DNA of 64,000 nt, from assembly GCA_964484255.1 (NCBI GenBank), contig CAZAEH010000002.1:32517-96516 (forward strand), in the 5' to 3' direction. The position numbers and the translations under genes are program-made. This document shows positions 1 to 8,163 of this stretch, in pieces (the stretch's first letter is position 1; each line of letters opens with the position of its first letter). This DNA is from UBA6215 sp964484255 (GTDB lineage Bacteria > Omnitrophota > Gorgyraeia > Pluralincolimonadales > Pluralincolimonadaceae). The notes under the pieces are model-generated. The model had not been told where the DNA came from. It saw only the letters and a program-made list of their open reading frames with translations, and ran no database searches.

Positions 1-571
1 CGGTATCCACATGTACGTTGCTGAACCCGCAGGCAGCTATGGCAGCATTCTCCGCCTTAAGCTGTTCCACGGCGCTCTTGCCGGCCCCCGACGATGCCTG
101 AAGGGTAGTGACTATTATCCTCTTAAGGCCGGCCTTTTTGCGTATAGGTTCAAGGGCCACTACCATCTGTATAGTCGAGCAGTTAGGATTAGCTATTATA
201 CCCTTGTGCTTCTTGACGTCCTTACCGTTGACTTCCGGGACAACAAGCGGCACATCCGGGTCCATGCGGAAATCGGCTCCGTTATCTATGACGATACAAC
301 CCCTTTTTACCGCCTCCTTAGCATAAGTGACTGCTGCACCCTTCTCGCCTTCCGTTCCAGCGAAAAGAGCTATATCCATCCCTTCGAAACCTTCGGGGGA
401 AACCGCCTGCACGGCATATTTCCTGCCGTCAACTTCGATCTCCCTTGCGCTGCGGGCCAGCACTTTCAATTCACCGACAGGGAAATTCCTTTGGCTAAGG
501 ACGCGCAGCATTTCAATGCCTACAACTCCCACGCCGACTACGGCAACATTGTACCTGTTCTTCTTTTTCAT
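1..571 (-). CDS. asd: Aspartate-semialdehyde dehydrogenase, 3' end cut by window
   Basis: This enzyme reduces aspartyl phosphate to aspartate semialdehyde, the branch point to lysine/diaminopimelate, threonine and methionine. About 190 N-terminal residues are visible and the C-terminal part lies outside the window. A nucleotide-binding start (VAVVGVGVVGIEML) is followed by IDNGADFRMD and the catalytic-cysteine motif NPNCSTIQM, which together identify the family. The ATG at 571 lies 9 bases after the leuB stop, so it is the last visible gene of the marC-to-asd operon. Asd supplies amino-acid precursors, which fits the leucine genes just upstream. Family identity is secure. Whether the protein is full length cannot be seen. 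Confidence 0.93.
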   Translation of the reverse strand, partial: MKKKNRYNVAVVGVGVVGIEMLRVLSQRNFPVGELKVLARSAREIEVDGRKYAVQAVSPEGFEGMDIALFAGTEGEKGAAVTYAKEAVKRGCIVIDNGADFRMDPDVPLVVPEVNGKDVKKHKGIIANPNCSTIQMVVALEPIRKKAGLKRIIVTTLQASSGAGKSAVEQLKAENAAIAACGFSNVHVDT

Positions 572-580
572 CTTTCTTCC

Positions 581-1636
581 TTATATCATATCGGCAACCA
601 TATCGCCGACCTCGCTTGTCGAATAACCCATCTTCCCCGCGGCAAGGGATTTCAGTTTCGTATTAACCAGTTTGATGACCGCATCCTCTATGGCTTTAGC
701 CGCCTCTGCTTCCCCGAGGGTCTCAAGCATCATCCCTCCGGCACATATGGCAGCCAAAGGATTTATGACATTACGGCCCGTGTACTTGGGAGCGGACCCG
801 CCAATAGGCTCGAACATGGATACGCCTTTTGGGTTGATATTGCCGCCTGCCGCAATACCCATGCCGCCCTGTATCATGGCACCAAGATCGGTGATTATAT
901 CCCCGAAGATGTTATCCGTTACGATGACATCGAACCATTCCGGGTTCTTGACAAACCACATCGTAGTGGCATCGACATGTGCGTAATCGGTAGTAATGTC
1001 GGGGTATTCCTTTGCCACTTCGTTAAATGTCCTTTGCCAAAGGTCCCACGCGTATGTAAGGACGTTGGTCTTTCCGCAGAGCGTAAGTTTCTTGCGCTTA
1101 TTGCGTTTCCTGCAATATTCGAAAGCATAACGCACGCACCGTTCCACGCCTTTACGCGTATTGTATGATATCTGTATCGCGACTTCGTCATTGGTACCCT
1201 TCTTCTGGAACTCGCCCAGGCCCTTATATATACCTTCGGAATTTTCGCGAACGACTACGAAATCGATGTCCTCAGGCTTCTTGTCCTTCAGGGGGCAATA
1301 TGCCTCGTTATATAATTTAACCGGTCGAAGGTTGATATACTGGTCTAGGGAAAAGCGCAGCTTCAGCAGTATCCCCTGCTCAAGTATCCCGGGTTTAACT
1401 TCCGGATGCCCGATAGCCCCGAGGAATATGGCCTTGTACTTCTTCAGCTCTTCGATATCCCTATCCTCAAGGGTCTTGCCGGTCCGAAGATAACGCTCTC
1501 CCCCGAAATCAAATATCTTCGTCTCATAGCCGAATCCGAACTTTTGCGACGCGGCCTTGATTACCTTAAGCCCTTCGTTTACGACTTCCGGGCCCGTCCC
1601 GTCTCCCGGTATCACAGCTATCCTATAATCACTCAT
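581..1636 (-). CDS. leuB: 3-isopropylmalate dehydrogenase
   Basis: LeuB oxidatively decarboxylates 3-isopropylmalate in leucine synthesis using NAD. The 351-residue protein has the isocitrate/isopropylmalate dehydrogenase layout: IPGDGTGPEV at the N-terminus, the substrate loop with LRFSLDQYINLRPVKL, VVVRENSEG, and the metal-site segment VIVTDNIFGDIITD followed by EPIGGSAPKYTG. The start is the ATG at 1636, because it overlaps the leuD TGA as ATGA; a longer upstream reading would run through leuD. Placement directly after leuC and leuD favours LeuB over isocitrate, homoisocitrate or tartrate dehydrogenase, which share the fold. Substrate assignment therefore rests mainly on context. Confidence 0.88.
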   Translation of the reverse strand: MSDYRIAVIPGDGTGPEVVNEGLKVIKAASQKFGFGYETKIFDFGGERYLRTGKTLEDRDIEELKKYKAIFLGAIGHPEVKPGILEQGILLKLRFSLDQYINLRPVKLYNEAYCPLKDKKPEDIDFVVVRENSEGIYKGLGEFQKKGTNDEVAIQISYNTRKGVERCVRYAFEYCRKRNKRKKLTLCGKTNVLTYAWDLWQRTFNEVAKEYPDITTDYAHVDATTMWFVKNPEWFDVIVTDNIFGDIITDLGAMIQGGMGIAAGGNINPKGVSMFEPIGGSAPKYTGRNVINPLAAICAGGMMLETLGEAEAAKAIEDAVIKLVNTKLKSLAAGKMGYSTSEVGDMVADMI

Positions 1637-2121
1637 TTTTTCTTTACCACCCATTTCATGAGCCCTCCCGCTTCGATAAGTTCTTGCATAAAAGCGGGCA
1701 TGGGCTTCGCCTGGTACGACTGGCTCCTTGTCAGGTTCCTGATCAACCCTGTTGAGGCGTCGACTTCCACTTCGTCGCCTTCTTCTATAGCTTTTGAGGC
1801 TTCCGCGCACTCGAATATGGGAAGGCCGATATTTATGCTGTTACGGTAGAATATCCTGGCAAAATCCTCGGCTACAACACAGGATATGCCGCACCCCTTT
1901 ATTGATATCGGGGCGTGTTCCCTGCTGGAACCGCATCCGAAATTCTTTCCGGCAACTATGATGTCACCCTTGGATATGCCTTTGGAAAAACCCGGAATTA
2001 TCCCGTCCATACAGAACTCCCCGAGCACCTCGGGCGCCGTATGGGAAAGGTATTTAGCCGGGATTATTTCATCGGTATTTATGTCATCCTTGAATTTGCG
2101 TGCTTTCCCTCTAAGTATCAT
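1633..2121 (-). CDS. leuD: 3-isopropylmalate dehydratase, small subunit
   Basis: This is the small (swivel-domain) subunit of the aconitase-family isomerase that converts 2-isopropylmalate to 3-isopropylmalate. It has 162 residues, the short type seen in archaea, clostridia and many candidate phyla, against about 200 in E. coli. Characteristic elements are DDINTDEIIPAKYL near the N-terminus and GKNFGCGSSREHAP, the substrate-binding loop. The ATG at 2121 overlaps the leuC stop as ATGA, and its own stop overlaps leuB the same way, so the three proteins are probably translationally coupled. Homoaconitase small subunits look alike, but leuB next door makes the leucine role more likely. Confidence 0.9.
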   Translation of the reverse strand: MILRGKARKFKDDINTDEIIPAKYLSHTAPEVLGEFCMDGIIPGFSKGISKGDIIVAGKNFGCGSSREHAPISIKGCGISCVVAEDFARIFYRNSINIGLPIFECAEASKAIEEGDEVEVDASTGLIRNLTRSQSYQAKPMPAFMQELIEAGGLMKWVVKKK

Positions 2122-3389
2122 GCTACCTCCTCCGGATGCGCTATCCTGCCTTTTACGGCGCTGGCCGCGGCTACCGCGGGATTGGAGAGGTACACCTCCG
2201 ACTTGAGATGGCCCATCCTTCCCACGAAATTCCTGTTGGTCGTCGCTATACAGCGTTCGCCCGCTGAAAGGATCCCCATATGGCCGCCAAGACACGGCCC
2301 GCACGTAGGCGTAGATACCGCGCAACCCGCTTTCACGAACGTCTCGATAAGCCCTTCCTTCATGGCCTGTAAATATATCTCCTGGGTCGCAGGGAAGATT
2401 ATACAGCGCACGTCCTTATGGACCTTCTTACCCTTAAGCACCCCGGCAGCTATCCTGAGATCGCTGATCCGCCCGTTGGTGCATGAACCTATTACGGACT
2501 GGTCGATCTTCACGTCCTTGACGCGGCTTACAGGCTTGGCATTCGAAGGAAGCGGAGGAAGAGAGACCATGGGTTCTATGCGTGAAACATCATATTCTTT
2601 CACTTCGCAGTAACGGGCATCCTTGTCGCTCTTATGGACCTTCCACTTCTTTTTCGACTTTTTGGCCGTCTGCCTTACATACTTCAAGGTAATGTCATCA
2701 GCGGCGATTATCCCGTTCTTGCCCCCGGCCTCTATGGCCATATTGCACATAGCAAAGCGGTCATCCATCGGGAGTCGTTCTATCGCTTCCCCGGTGAATT
2801 CCATGGCTTTGTATAAGGCGCCGTCAACGCCAATATCACCTATGGTATAAAGTATAAGGTCTTTGCCGCCGACCCATTTATTGAGTTTTCCCTCAAAAAC
2901 AAATTTGATAGACTCTGGCACCTTGAACCAGAGCTTTCCCCTTACGAACACGGCCGCAAGGTCTGTAGAGCCGACTCCGGTAGAAAAAGCGCCTATTGCC
3001 CCGTAAGTACACGTATGCGAATCCGCGCCTACTATAAGGTCTCCGGGCATCGTAAGCCCCTGTTCCGGTAAAAGCGCGTGTTCGATGCCCATGCAGCCGA
3101 CCTCGAAATAATGCTCTATCCTGTGCTTCCTGGCAAATTCTCTAAGAACCTTGAGCTGTTCGGCTGACTTAATGTCCTTTGCCGGGACAAAGTGGTCGGG
3201 AACAAGCGCTATCTTCCTGCTATCGAAGACCTTCTCGAGGCCCGTCTTCTCGAACTCCGATATCGCTATAGGCGCAGTGATGTCGTTGCCTAAGCAAAGG
3301 TCCACCTTACATTCAATAAGGTCACCGGGGGAAACGGATTTCCTTCCCGAGTGGGCCATCAATATTTTTTCAGTTATGGTATAACCCAT
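2118..3389 (-). CDS. leuC: 3-isopropylmalate dehydratase, large subunit
   Basis: This is the catalytic [4Fe-4S] subunit of isopropylmalate isomerase. Its 423 residues match the short type-2 large subunits (about 420) rather than the E. coli type (about 466). Visible signatures are VGADSHTCTYGA in the middle and two cluster-ligand regions near the C-terminus, GSCTNGRISDL and PTCGPCLGGHMG. It starts at the ATG at 3389, directly next to the stop of the upstream acetyltransferase gene, and ends overlapping leuD. Short subunits of this type are also used as homoaconitases. The leuCDB arrangement is the reason for the leucine call. Confidence 0.9.
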   Translation of the reverse strand: MGYTITEKILMAHSGRKSVSPGDLIECKVDLCLGNDITAPIAISEFEKTGLEKVFDSRKIALVPDHFVPAKDIKSAEQLKVLREFARKHRIEHYFEVGCMGIEHALLPEQGLTMPGDLIVGADSHTCTYGAIGAFSTGVGSTDLAAVFVRGKLWFKVPESIKFVFEGKLNKWVGGKDLILYTIGDIGVDGALYKAMEFTGEAIERLPMDDRFAMCNMAIEAGGKNGIIAADDITLKYVRQTAKKSKKKWKVHKSDKDARYCEVKEYDVSRIEPMVSLPPLPSNAKPVSRVKDVKIDQSVIGSCTNGRISDLRIAAGVLKGKKVHKDVRCIIFPATQEIYLQAMKEGLIETFVKAGCAVSTPTCGPCLGGHMGILSAGERCIATTNRNFVGRMGHLKSEVYLSNPAVAAASAVKGRIAHPEEVA

Positions 3390-3839
3390 TTACAACTCCT
3401 TGATGTATGCAACTTCGTCGCACTTCGCGAATTTAGGGCATATACTGCAGTCATTCCATATCTTCTGCGGAAGTTTATTCTTGTTAACCTGGACAAAACC
3501 GAATTTACCGAAGAATTCTGTTTTTTTTGTCAGGGCGAACACGCTCTTTATCCCAAGGTCGGCGGCTTCCTCTATGCAAGCATCAACAAGCTTGCCGCCT
3601 ATCCCCCTCTTAAGATGGCCGCTGTCTACGGCGAGTGACCTTATCTCGGCAAGTTTGTCCGAATATATATGAAGCGCAACACAACCGAGGATATTCGAAC
3701 CGCCGTCAAAAACGAAGAAATCCCTTACCGCTTCGGATATCTCGCTTTCCGGACGCGGTAAAAGATCCTTCTTCGCGGCGTAAAACCCTATCAACTCATG
3801 GATACGCCTGATATCTTTAACCCGCGCCTTCCTGACCAT
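3390..3839 (-). CDS. Short ArgA-like GNAT acetyltransferase (probable N-acetylglutamate synthase)
   Basis: This is a single-domain 149-residue GNAT protein. It begins with VRKARVKDIRRIHELI and a LPRP segment, has the acetyl-CoA-binding strand-loop SLAVDSGHLKRGIGGKLV, and ends with a cysteine pair (CSICPKFAKC). This pattern fits the stand-alone N-acetylglutamate synthases that start arginine synthesis in many bacteria lacking the kinase-fused ArgA. The ATG at 3839 is chosen because the family starts just before this motif and thiG ends at 3841. Its place in an amino-acid operon supports the role. Other GNAT substrates are possible, so no gene symbol is given. Confidence 0.75.
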   Translation of the reverse strand: MVRKARVKDIRRIHELIGFYAAKKDLLPRPESEISEAVRDFFVFDGGSNILGCVALHIYSDKLAEIRSLAVDSGHLKRGIGGKLVDACIEEAADLGIKSVFALTKKTEFFGKFGFVQVNKNKLPQKIWNDCSICPKFAKCDEVAYIKEL

Positions 3840-3840
3840 A

Positions 3841-4617
3841 TTACTTGACAACACCTTCTGCCGGACTTGACGGCGAAGCATATTCTTTTTTTGGTATCCT
3901 GCCGGACAGGTACGCCAGCCTGCCCGCCTCAACAGCCAACCTCATAGCCCTGGCCATGCCTACAGCATCCTTTGCCCCGGCGATACCCGTATTCATGAGC
4001 ACGCCGTCTACACCCAATTCCATGGCTACGGCCGCGTCTGAAGCAGTACCTACGCCGGCATCGACTATAACGGGGACCTTTACAGCCTCTTTGATGAACC
4101 TGATATTGACGGTATTCAATATACCCATCCCCGAACCTATAGGTGAAGCCAACGGCATGACACAGGCAGCCCCGGCATCTTCAAGTTTCTTAGCCATTAT
4201 TGGGTCATCATTGGTATAGGGCATTACAACAAAGCCTTCCTTTACCAGGACCTTTGTGGCGCTCAGGAGTGCCTCGGTATCAGGCATAAGGGTCTTTTCA
4301 TCTCCTATGACCTCGAGCTTTACCAAATCGGAAAGTCCCATGGCCCTGGCCATACGTGCAATGCGTATGGCGTCATCAGCCGTATAGCAGGCCGCAGTAT
4401 TAGGCAATATAGTATATTTATTCCTGTCTATATGGTCAAGAAGGGACTCTTTCTTGGGATCGCTCAGGTCCAGCCTGCGTATCGCGACAGTCACTATCTC
4501 TGCGCCTGAAGCCTCAAGGGCCTGTTCCATTATCCCGAACGTCGTATATTTGCCGGTCCCGACAAGCAGTCTTGACTTAAACTCTCTTTTTCCTATTTTT
4601 AGCGCTGATCCCGCCAT
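3841..4617 (-). CDS. thiG: Thiazole synthase
   Basis: ThiG forms the thiazole ring of thiamine from deoxyxylulose phosphate, dehydroglycine and ThiS thiocarboxylate. The 258-residue protein is a TIM barrel with the family start (SRLLVGTGKY), AIRRLDLSDP, the active-site lysine segment VKLEVIGDEKTLMPD, and the phosphate loops PIGSGMGILN and DAGVGTASDAAVAMELG. The ATG at 4617 lies 41 bases inside the end of nth. That long overlap suggests coupled translation, although a slightly later start would need checking. No thiS, thiF or thiH is visible in the window, so partner genes must lie elsewhere. Confidence 0.95.
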   Translation of the reverse strand: MAGSALKIGKREFKSRLLVGTGKYTTFGIMEQALEASGAEIVTVAIRRLDLSDPKKESLLDHIDRNKYTILPNTAACYTADDAIRIARMARAMGLSDLVKLEVIGDEKTLMPDTEALLSATKVLVKEGFVVMPYTNDDPIMAKKLEDAGAACVMPLASPIGSGMGILNTVNIRFIKEAVKVPVIVDAGVGTASDAAVAMELGVDGVLMNTGIAGAKDAVGMARAMRLAVEAGRLAYLSGRIPKKEYASPSSPAEGVVK

Positions 4618-5281
4618 ATCTGTCTCCGTAATATTTACACAACAACCTCAAATTACACAACGGGCATTTAGGGGCCCGGGCCGTGCATATCTCCCTGCCG
4701 TGGAGTATCAGGTGTAAATGGAACTCCTTAATGGCGTGTTTAGGGGATTTCTCGGTAAGGAAATCCTGGGCCTTTTCCCTGGTTGTCTTAGGGCTTATAA
4801 GGCCGAGCCTTTTCATCACCCTCAATATATGCGTGTCTACGGGCATTATCGGTTTCCCAAATGAAAATAACAAAACAATAGCTGCGGTTTTCGGGCCGAT
4901 ACCTTTTATCGATCTCAGGAACCTGTATCCCGAGTCCGTATCCAACCCGCCGAGAAAACCCAGGTCCAGCGCTCCTCTGCGCCGGACTATCTCGTTCAAA
5001 GCACCCTTTATCCTGGGAGCTTTTATATTGGACAACCCAGCTGACTTGATCCGTTTTTTGATCGAATCCACACCTGACCTTCTAAGGCTGTCCCAATCCC
5101 TGAAATCTTTTTTCAGGTTATCGAAGGCCCGGAGAGAAGTCGCATCCGAGGTATTCTGCGAAAGGATGGTCTTCACCAATTCCCCGACGGCATCCTTCTC
5201 CGGCCTCGCTTCCAACCGGCCGAACCTCTTGAACAGCAACCGCCTTATACTGCGGATCTTTATTGAAACACTAGAGGGCAT
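4577..5281 (-). CDS. nth: Endonuclease III (HhH-GPD, 4Fe-4S)
   Basis: This is a bifunctional DNA glycosylase/AP lyase of base-excision repair that removes oxidised pyrimidines. The 234-residue protein has the helix-hairpin-helix SIKGIGPKTAAIVL carrying the catalytic lysine, then MPVDTHILRV with the catalytic aspartate. It ends with the C-terminal iron-sulphur spacing C-x6-C-x2-C-x5-C (from CTARAPKC). A basic tail of about 20 residues follows the cluster. The gene starts next to the glgC stop and its end overlaps thiG by 41 bases. Its presence in a metabolic operon looks like simple gene packing. Confidence 0.93.
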   Translation of the reverse strand: MPSSVSIKIRSIRRLLFKRFGRLEARPEKDAVGELVKTILSQNTSDATSLRAFDNLKKDFRDWDSLRRSGVDSIKKRIKSAGLSNIKAPRIKGALNEIVRRRGALDLGFLGGLDTDSGYRFLRSIKGIGPKTAAIVLLFSFGKPIMPVDTHILRVMKRLGLISPKTTREKAQDFLTEKSPKHAIKEFHLHLILHGREICTARAPKCPLCNLRLLCKYYGDRYGGISAKNRKKRV

Positions 5282-6511
5282 CTATCTCTCTATGACCGTC
5301 CCCTTGGCTACAACAACCAGGCCGGACTCGGTCACCGTGAACCTCTTCTTGTCCTCTTCGATATCATAACCTATCTCGGTCCCCGACGGGACCTTTACAT
5401 CCTTATCTATTATGGCGCGCCGTATCTTTGCATTGCGGCCTATGTCAACACCTTCCATTATAATCGAATCCATCACGCTCGAATAACTGTTTATCCTGAC
5501 ATTATTGGAAAGTATCGAACGTTCCACCCTGCCGCCCGAGATTATACACCCGTTGGCAACCATGGAATCAAGGGCCGCTCCTATGCGCATCCCGTCATCG
5601 CCGCCGGCGAAAACGAACTTCGCCGGGGGGTATTTCTCCATATATGTCCTTATCGGCCATTCGCTGTCGTAGAGGTTGAATATGGGCGTAACATTGACCA
5701 AGTCCAGGTTCGCCTCGTAGTAAGCGTCGAGCGTCCCTATATCCCTCCAGTACTTGGCTTCCTTCTTGTTCTCATCCTTGAAATTATACGCGAATACCTT
5801 TGCTTTCCTCGCAACCATGGAAGGCAGGATGTTCTTTCCGAAATCATGCTTGCTGTCCGCCTTGAGAGCGTCAATACCAAGCTCTTCCTTGAGCACGTTC
5901 GTGCTGAATACATACACGCCCATTGAAGCATATACATGCTCCGAATCCCCGGGAATGGTCTTGGCGGGTACTGCCGGCTTCTCCTCGAAACCGGTGATCC
6001 TCTCATTACGGTCGACCTCCACTATACCGAAATGCTTCGAATCCCTCTTGTTTATCTCGACAACGGCTATAGTACAATCCGCGCCTTTCGCTTTATGGTA
6101 TTCGACCATCTCCGAATAATCCATTTTGTAGATATGGTCGCCCGCGAGTATAAGGACATGCTCGGGTTTTTCCGTCTCAATAAAATAGAGGTTCTGGTAT
6201 ATAGAATCCGCCGTACCCATATACCAAGTGTCGCCGGTCCTCATCTGCGCCGGGACGATATCTATATATTCACCGAGCTCTGCGTCGAATATATTCCATC
6301 CGAGCCTCAAGTGCCTTATAAGAGAATTGCACTTATACTGCAGGAGGACATGTATCCTGCGTATCTCGGAATTTATGCAATTCGACAAAGTCACATCGAT
6401 GATCCTGTATATTCCGCCGAACGGGACGGCAGGCTTGGTGCGGTCCCTGGTAAGAGGATAAAGCCTCTCTCCCTTGCCTCCGGCCATTATGAACGCTATG
6501 ACGTCTTTCAT
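5282..6511 (-). CDS. glgC: Glucose-1-phosphate adenylyltransferase
   Basis: GlgC makes ADP-glucose from ATP and glucose-1-phosphate, usually the committed step of glycogen synthesis. At 409 residues it has the normal length. The N-terminal pyrophosphorylase domain carries FIMAGGKGERLYPLTRDR and the sugar-binding region with EEKPAVP. The last 110 or so residues form a left-handed beta-helix typical of the family. It starts at the ATG at 6511, one base after the marC stop. ADP-glucose could also feed the GalT-like proteins at 15745-17778 if one of them is an ADP-glucose phosphorylase, but nothing in the sequence proves that link. Confidence 0.94.
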   Translation of the reverse strand: MKDVIAFIMAGGKGERLYPLTRDRTKPAVPFGGIYRIIDVTLSNCINSEIRRIHVLLQYKCNSLIRHLRLGWNIFDAELGEYIDIVPAQMRTGDTWYMGTADSIYQNLYFIETEKPEHVLILAGDHIYKMDYSEMVEYHKAKGADCTIAVVEINKRDSKHFGIVEVDRNERITGFEEKPAVPAKTIPGDSEHVYASMGVYVFSTNVLKEELGIDALKADSKHDFGKNILPSMVARKAKVFAYNFKDENKKEAKYWRDIGTLDAYYEANLDLVNVTPIFNLYDSEWPIRTYMEKYPPAKFVFAGGDDGMRIGAALDSMVANGCIISGGRVERSILSNNVRINSYSSVMDSIIMEGVDIGRNAKIRRAIIDKDVKVPSGTEIGYDIEEDKKRFTVTESGLVVVAKGTVIER

Positions 6512-6512
6512 T

Positions 6513-7142
6513 TTATTTCTTCACCGACATGATAACCGCTATGATCTCCGTTATCCCTATCCTCATCATCATGACGGCTATCGCCGCCAGGAATATATCC
6601 GAAACCTTCGCTAACGCGCGGGCTCCTCCCTTACCGAGTACACTTATGAAAAAGTCGGCTTTCCAAAGAACCAGCCAAATGAATACCATATTAAGTACCA
6701 ATGCCACCAGAGTAGGTATGATACCGTAAGCCTCGCGCAAAATAAGTATTGTGGTAAGCACGGCCGGGCCGGTTATAAGCGGCGTACCGAGCGGAAACAC
6801 CCCTATATCCGTGCTGGGTCTACCCCTTTTGTCCTCGCCGGGAAGCAAAAGGTGTACAGCCAGGACCAGGAGCAGCGCGCCGCCTGCTATCCTGAAATCA
6901 GGGACCGTGACACCCATGAGCCTGAGCAACAAATTGCCGAAGAACATGAACAGTACGGCTATTACGCTGGCAACGATAATGCTGTTAAGCACTATCTTAT
7001 GCCGGGTTTCAGGCTTCATTCCCTCGGTCAAAGCCAGATAAAGAGGGAGATTGCCGAAAGCATTCACCGCCACAAATAAAGGTATAAAAGTCAGGATAAA
7101 AGGCGCTATAGGCGCCAGCAATTTTAACATCCCGCCGATCAT
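6513..7142 (-). CDS. MarC-family integral membrane protein
   Basis: This MarC/UPF0056 family inner-membrane protein has 209 residues and about six hydrophobic segments. Recognisable motifs are NAFGNLPLYLALTEG in the first segment, FRIAGGALLL, and TGPAVLTTILIL. The molecular function of the family is not established; the old link to multiple antibiotic resistance was withdrawn. Two close ATGs exist. The one at 7142 has GGGG seven bases upstream and is preferred; the one at 7148 would leave almost no spacing. It is the first gene after the promoter at 7163-7191, so it heads the operon that continues into glgC and the leucine genes. Confidence 0.85.
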   Translation of the reverse strand: MIGGMLKLLAPIAPFILTFIPLFVAVNAFGNLPLYLALTEGMKPETRHKIVLNSIIVASVIAVLFMFFGNLLLRLMGVTVPDFRIAGGALLLVLAVHLLLPGEDKRGRPSTDIGVFPLGTPLITGPAVLTTILILREAYGIIPTLVALVLNMVFIWLVLWKADFFISVLGKGGARALAKVSDIFLAAIAVMMMRIGITEIIAVIMSVKK

Positions 7143-7162
7143 ATCCATTCCCCTTTTTTGTT

Positions 7163-7191
7163 ATTATATAGGAAGAACCGGCAAAAAGCAA
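7163..7191 (-). promoter_or_regulatory. Sigma-70-type promoter upstream of marC-glgC-nth-thiG-leuCDB-asd
   Basis: On the minus strand a TTGCTT box (7186-7191) and a perfect TATAAT (7163-7168) are separated by 17 bases. The predicted transcription start is near 7156, giving a leader of about 14 bases with a GGGG ribosome-binding site before the ATG at 7142. The -35 box abuts the end of the OppF gene, which separates this operon from the peptide-transporter genes. Confidence 0.7.
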
Positions 7192-7193
7192 TC

Positions 7194-8162
7194 TCAATTG
7201 CCGAGAAGTTGTTTTGCCCTCGGAGGACAAGCTACAAAGTGGCCGGGCTTGGCCTCTTTAAGCAAAGGTTCCTCCGTCCTGCATCCCGGTTCTGCGTAAG
7301 GGCAGCGCGGGTGGAATTTACACCCGCCAGGAGGCTTAATAGGCGAAGGGGGTTCCCCTTTCACGGAAAATACGCGTTTGCCGGAGCTTATTGCGGAAAA
7401 GAGGGCTTCAGTATAAGGATGTATCGGCGAAGAGTAAAGTTCACCCGTAGAAGCTATCTCGAACGGCTTGCCGAGGTACATTACCAGCACTTCATCCGAA
7501 ACAGATTCTACGACCCTCAAGTCGTGCGATATGAACAGGTATGAAAGCCCCAGTTCCTCCTTCAGATCTTTCATGAGCGAGAGTATCTGGGCCTGTATGG
7601 AAAGGTCGAGCGAAGATACAGGTTCATCGCATATCAACAGTTTTGGTCCGGTCATCAGGGCGCGCGCGATACCTATCCTCTGTCTCTCTCCTCCGCTGAA
7701 CTGGTGAGGATACCTGGAGAGGTGCTCGGATTTTAAGCCTACCCTTCTGAGCATGTCGGAGGCCATCTTCGCGCATTCACCGGGACCCGCCATCCCGTGC
7801 ACGGATAGAGGCTCGGAAAGTATCTGCCGTATCCTCATCCGAGGGTTCAACGAGTTATAGGGGTCCTGGAAGATGACCTGCAGGTCTTTTCTTACAGGCC
7901 GCATACGCGACTGGGTCAACCCGCTTACCTTGGCCCCCTCAAATATCACCTCTCCGGAATCGGGACTCAGCAGGTTCAAAATAAGCCTCGACAGGGTGGA
8001 TTTGCCGCAACCGGATTCTCCGACAAGCCCCAGGGTCTTACCTTTCTCGATATCAAAAGATATCCCGTCGACAGCCCGGACCGTACCGATAACCTTCCTG
8101 GTAAAACCCCTCTCCACGGGGAAATATTTCTTTATATTTCTTACGGAAAGTATAGAAGGCAT
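7194..8162 (-). CDS. Oligopeptide/dipeptide ABC transporter ATPase (OppF/DppF type)
   Basis: This is one of two ATPases of a peptide importer. The 322-residue protein has Walker A GLVGESGCGKSTLSRL, Q-loop VIFQDPYNSLNPRM, signature FSGGERQRIGIARAL, Walker B LLICDEPVSSLD and H-loop LFISHDL. The C-terminal oligo_HPY extension is complete, with HPYTEALFSAI and a cysteine-containing end (KFHPRCPYAEPGC). It starts two bases after the stop of its partner ATPase and is the last gene of the transporter set. Substrates in this family include peptides, nickel and sugars, so the cargo is not fixed by sequence. Confidence 0.9.
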   Translation of the reverse strand: MPSILSVRNIKKYFPVERGFTRKVIGTVRAVDGISFDIEKGKTLGLVGESGCGKSTLSRLILNLLSPDSGEVIFEGAKVSGLTQSRMRPVRKDLQVIFQDPYNSLNPRMRIRQILSEPLSVHGMAGPGECAKMASDMLRRVGLKSEHLSRYPHQFSGGERQRIGIARALMTGPKLLICDEPVSSLDLSIQAQILSLMKDLKEELGLSYLFISHDLRVVESVSDEVLVMYLGKPFEIASTGELYSSPIHPYTEALFSAISSGKRVFSVKGEPPSPIKPPGGCKFHPRCPYAEPGCRTEEPLLKEAKPGHFVACPPRAKQLLGN

Positions 8163-8163
8163 A

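Noticed and set aside
11..1168. A 385-codon open frame on the plus strand
   Set aside because: It lies opposite asd and leuB, which have clear family motifs. Its translation has no recognisable domain and biased composition, so it is a shadow frame.
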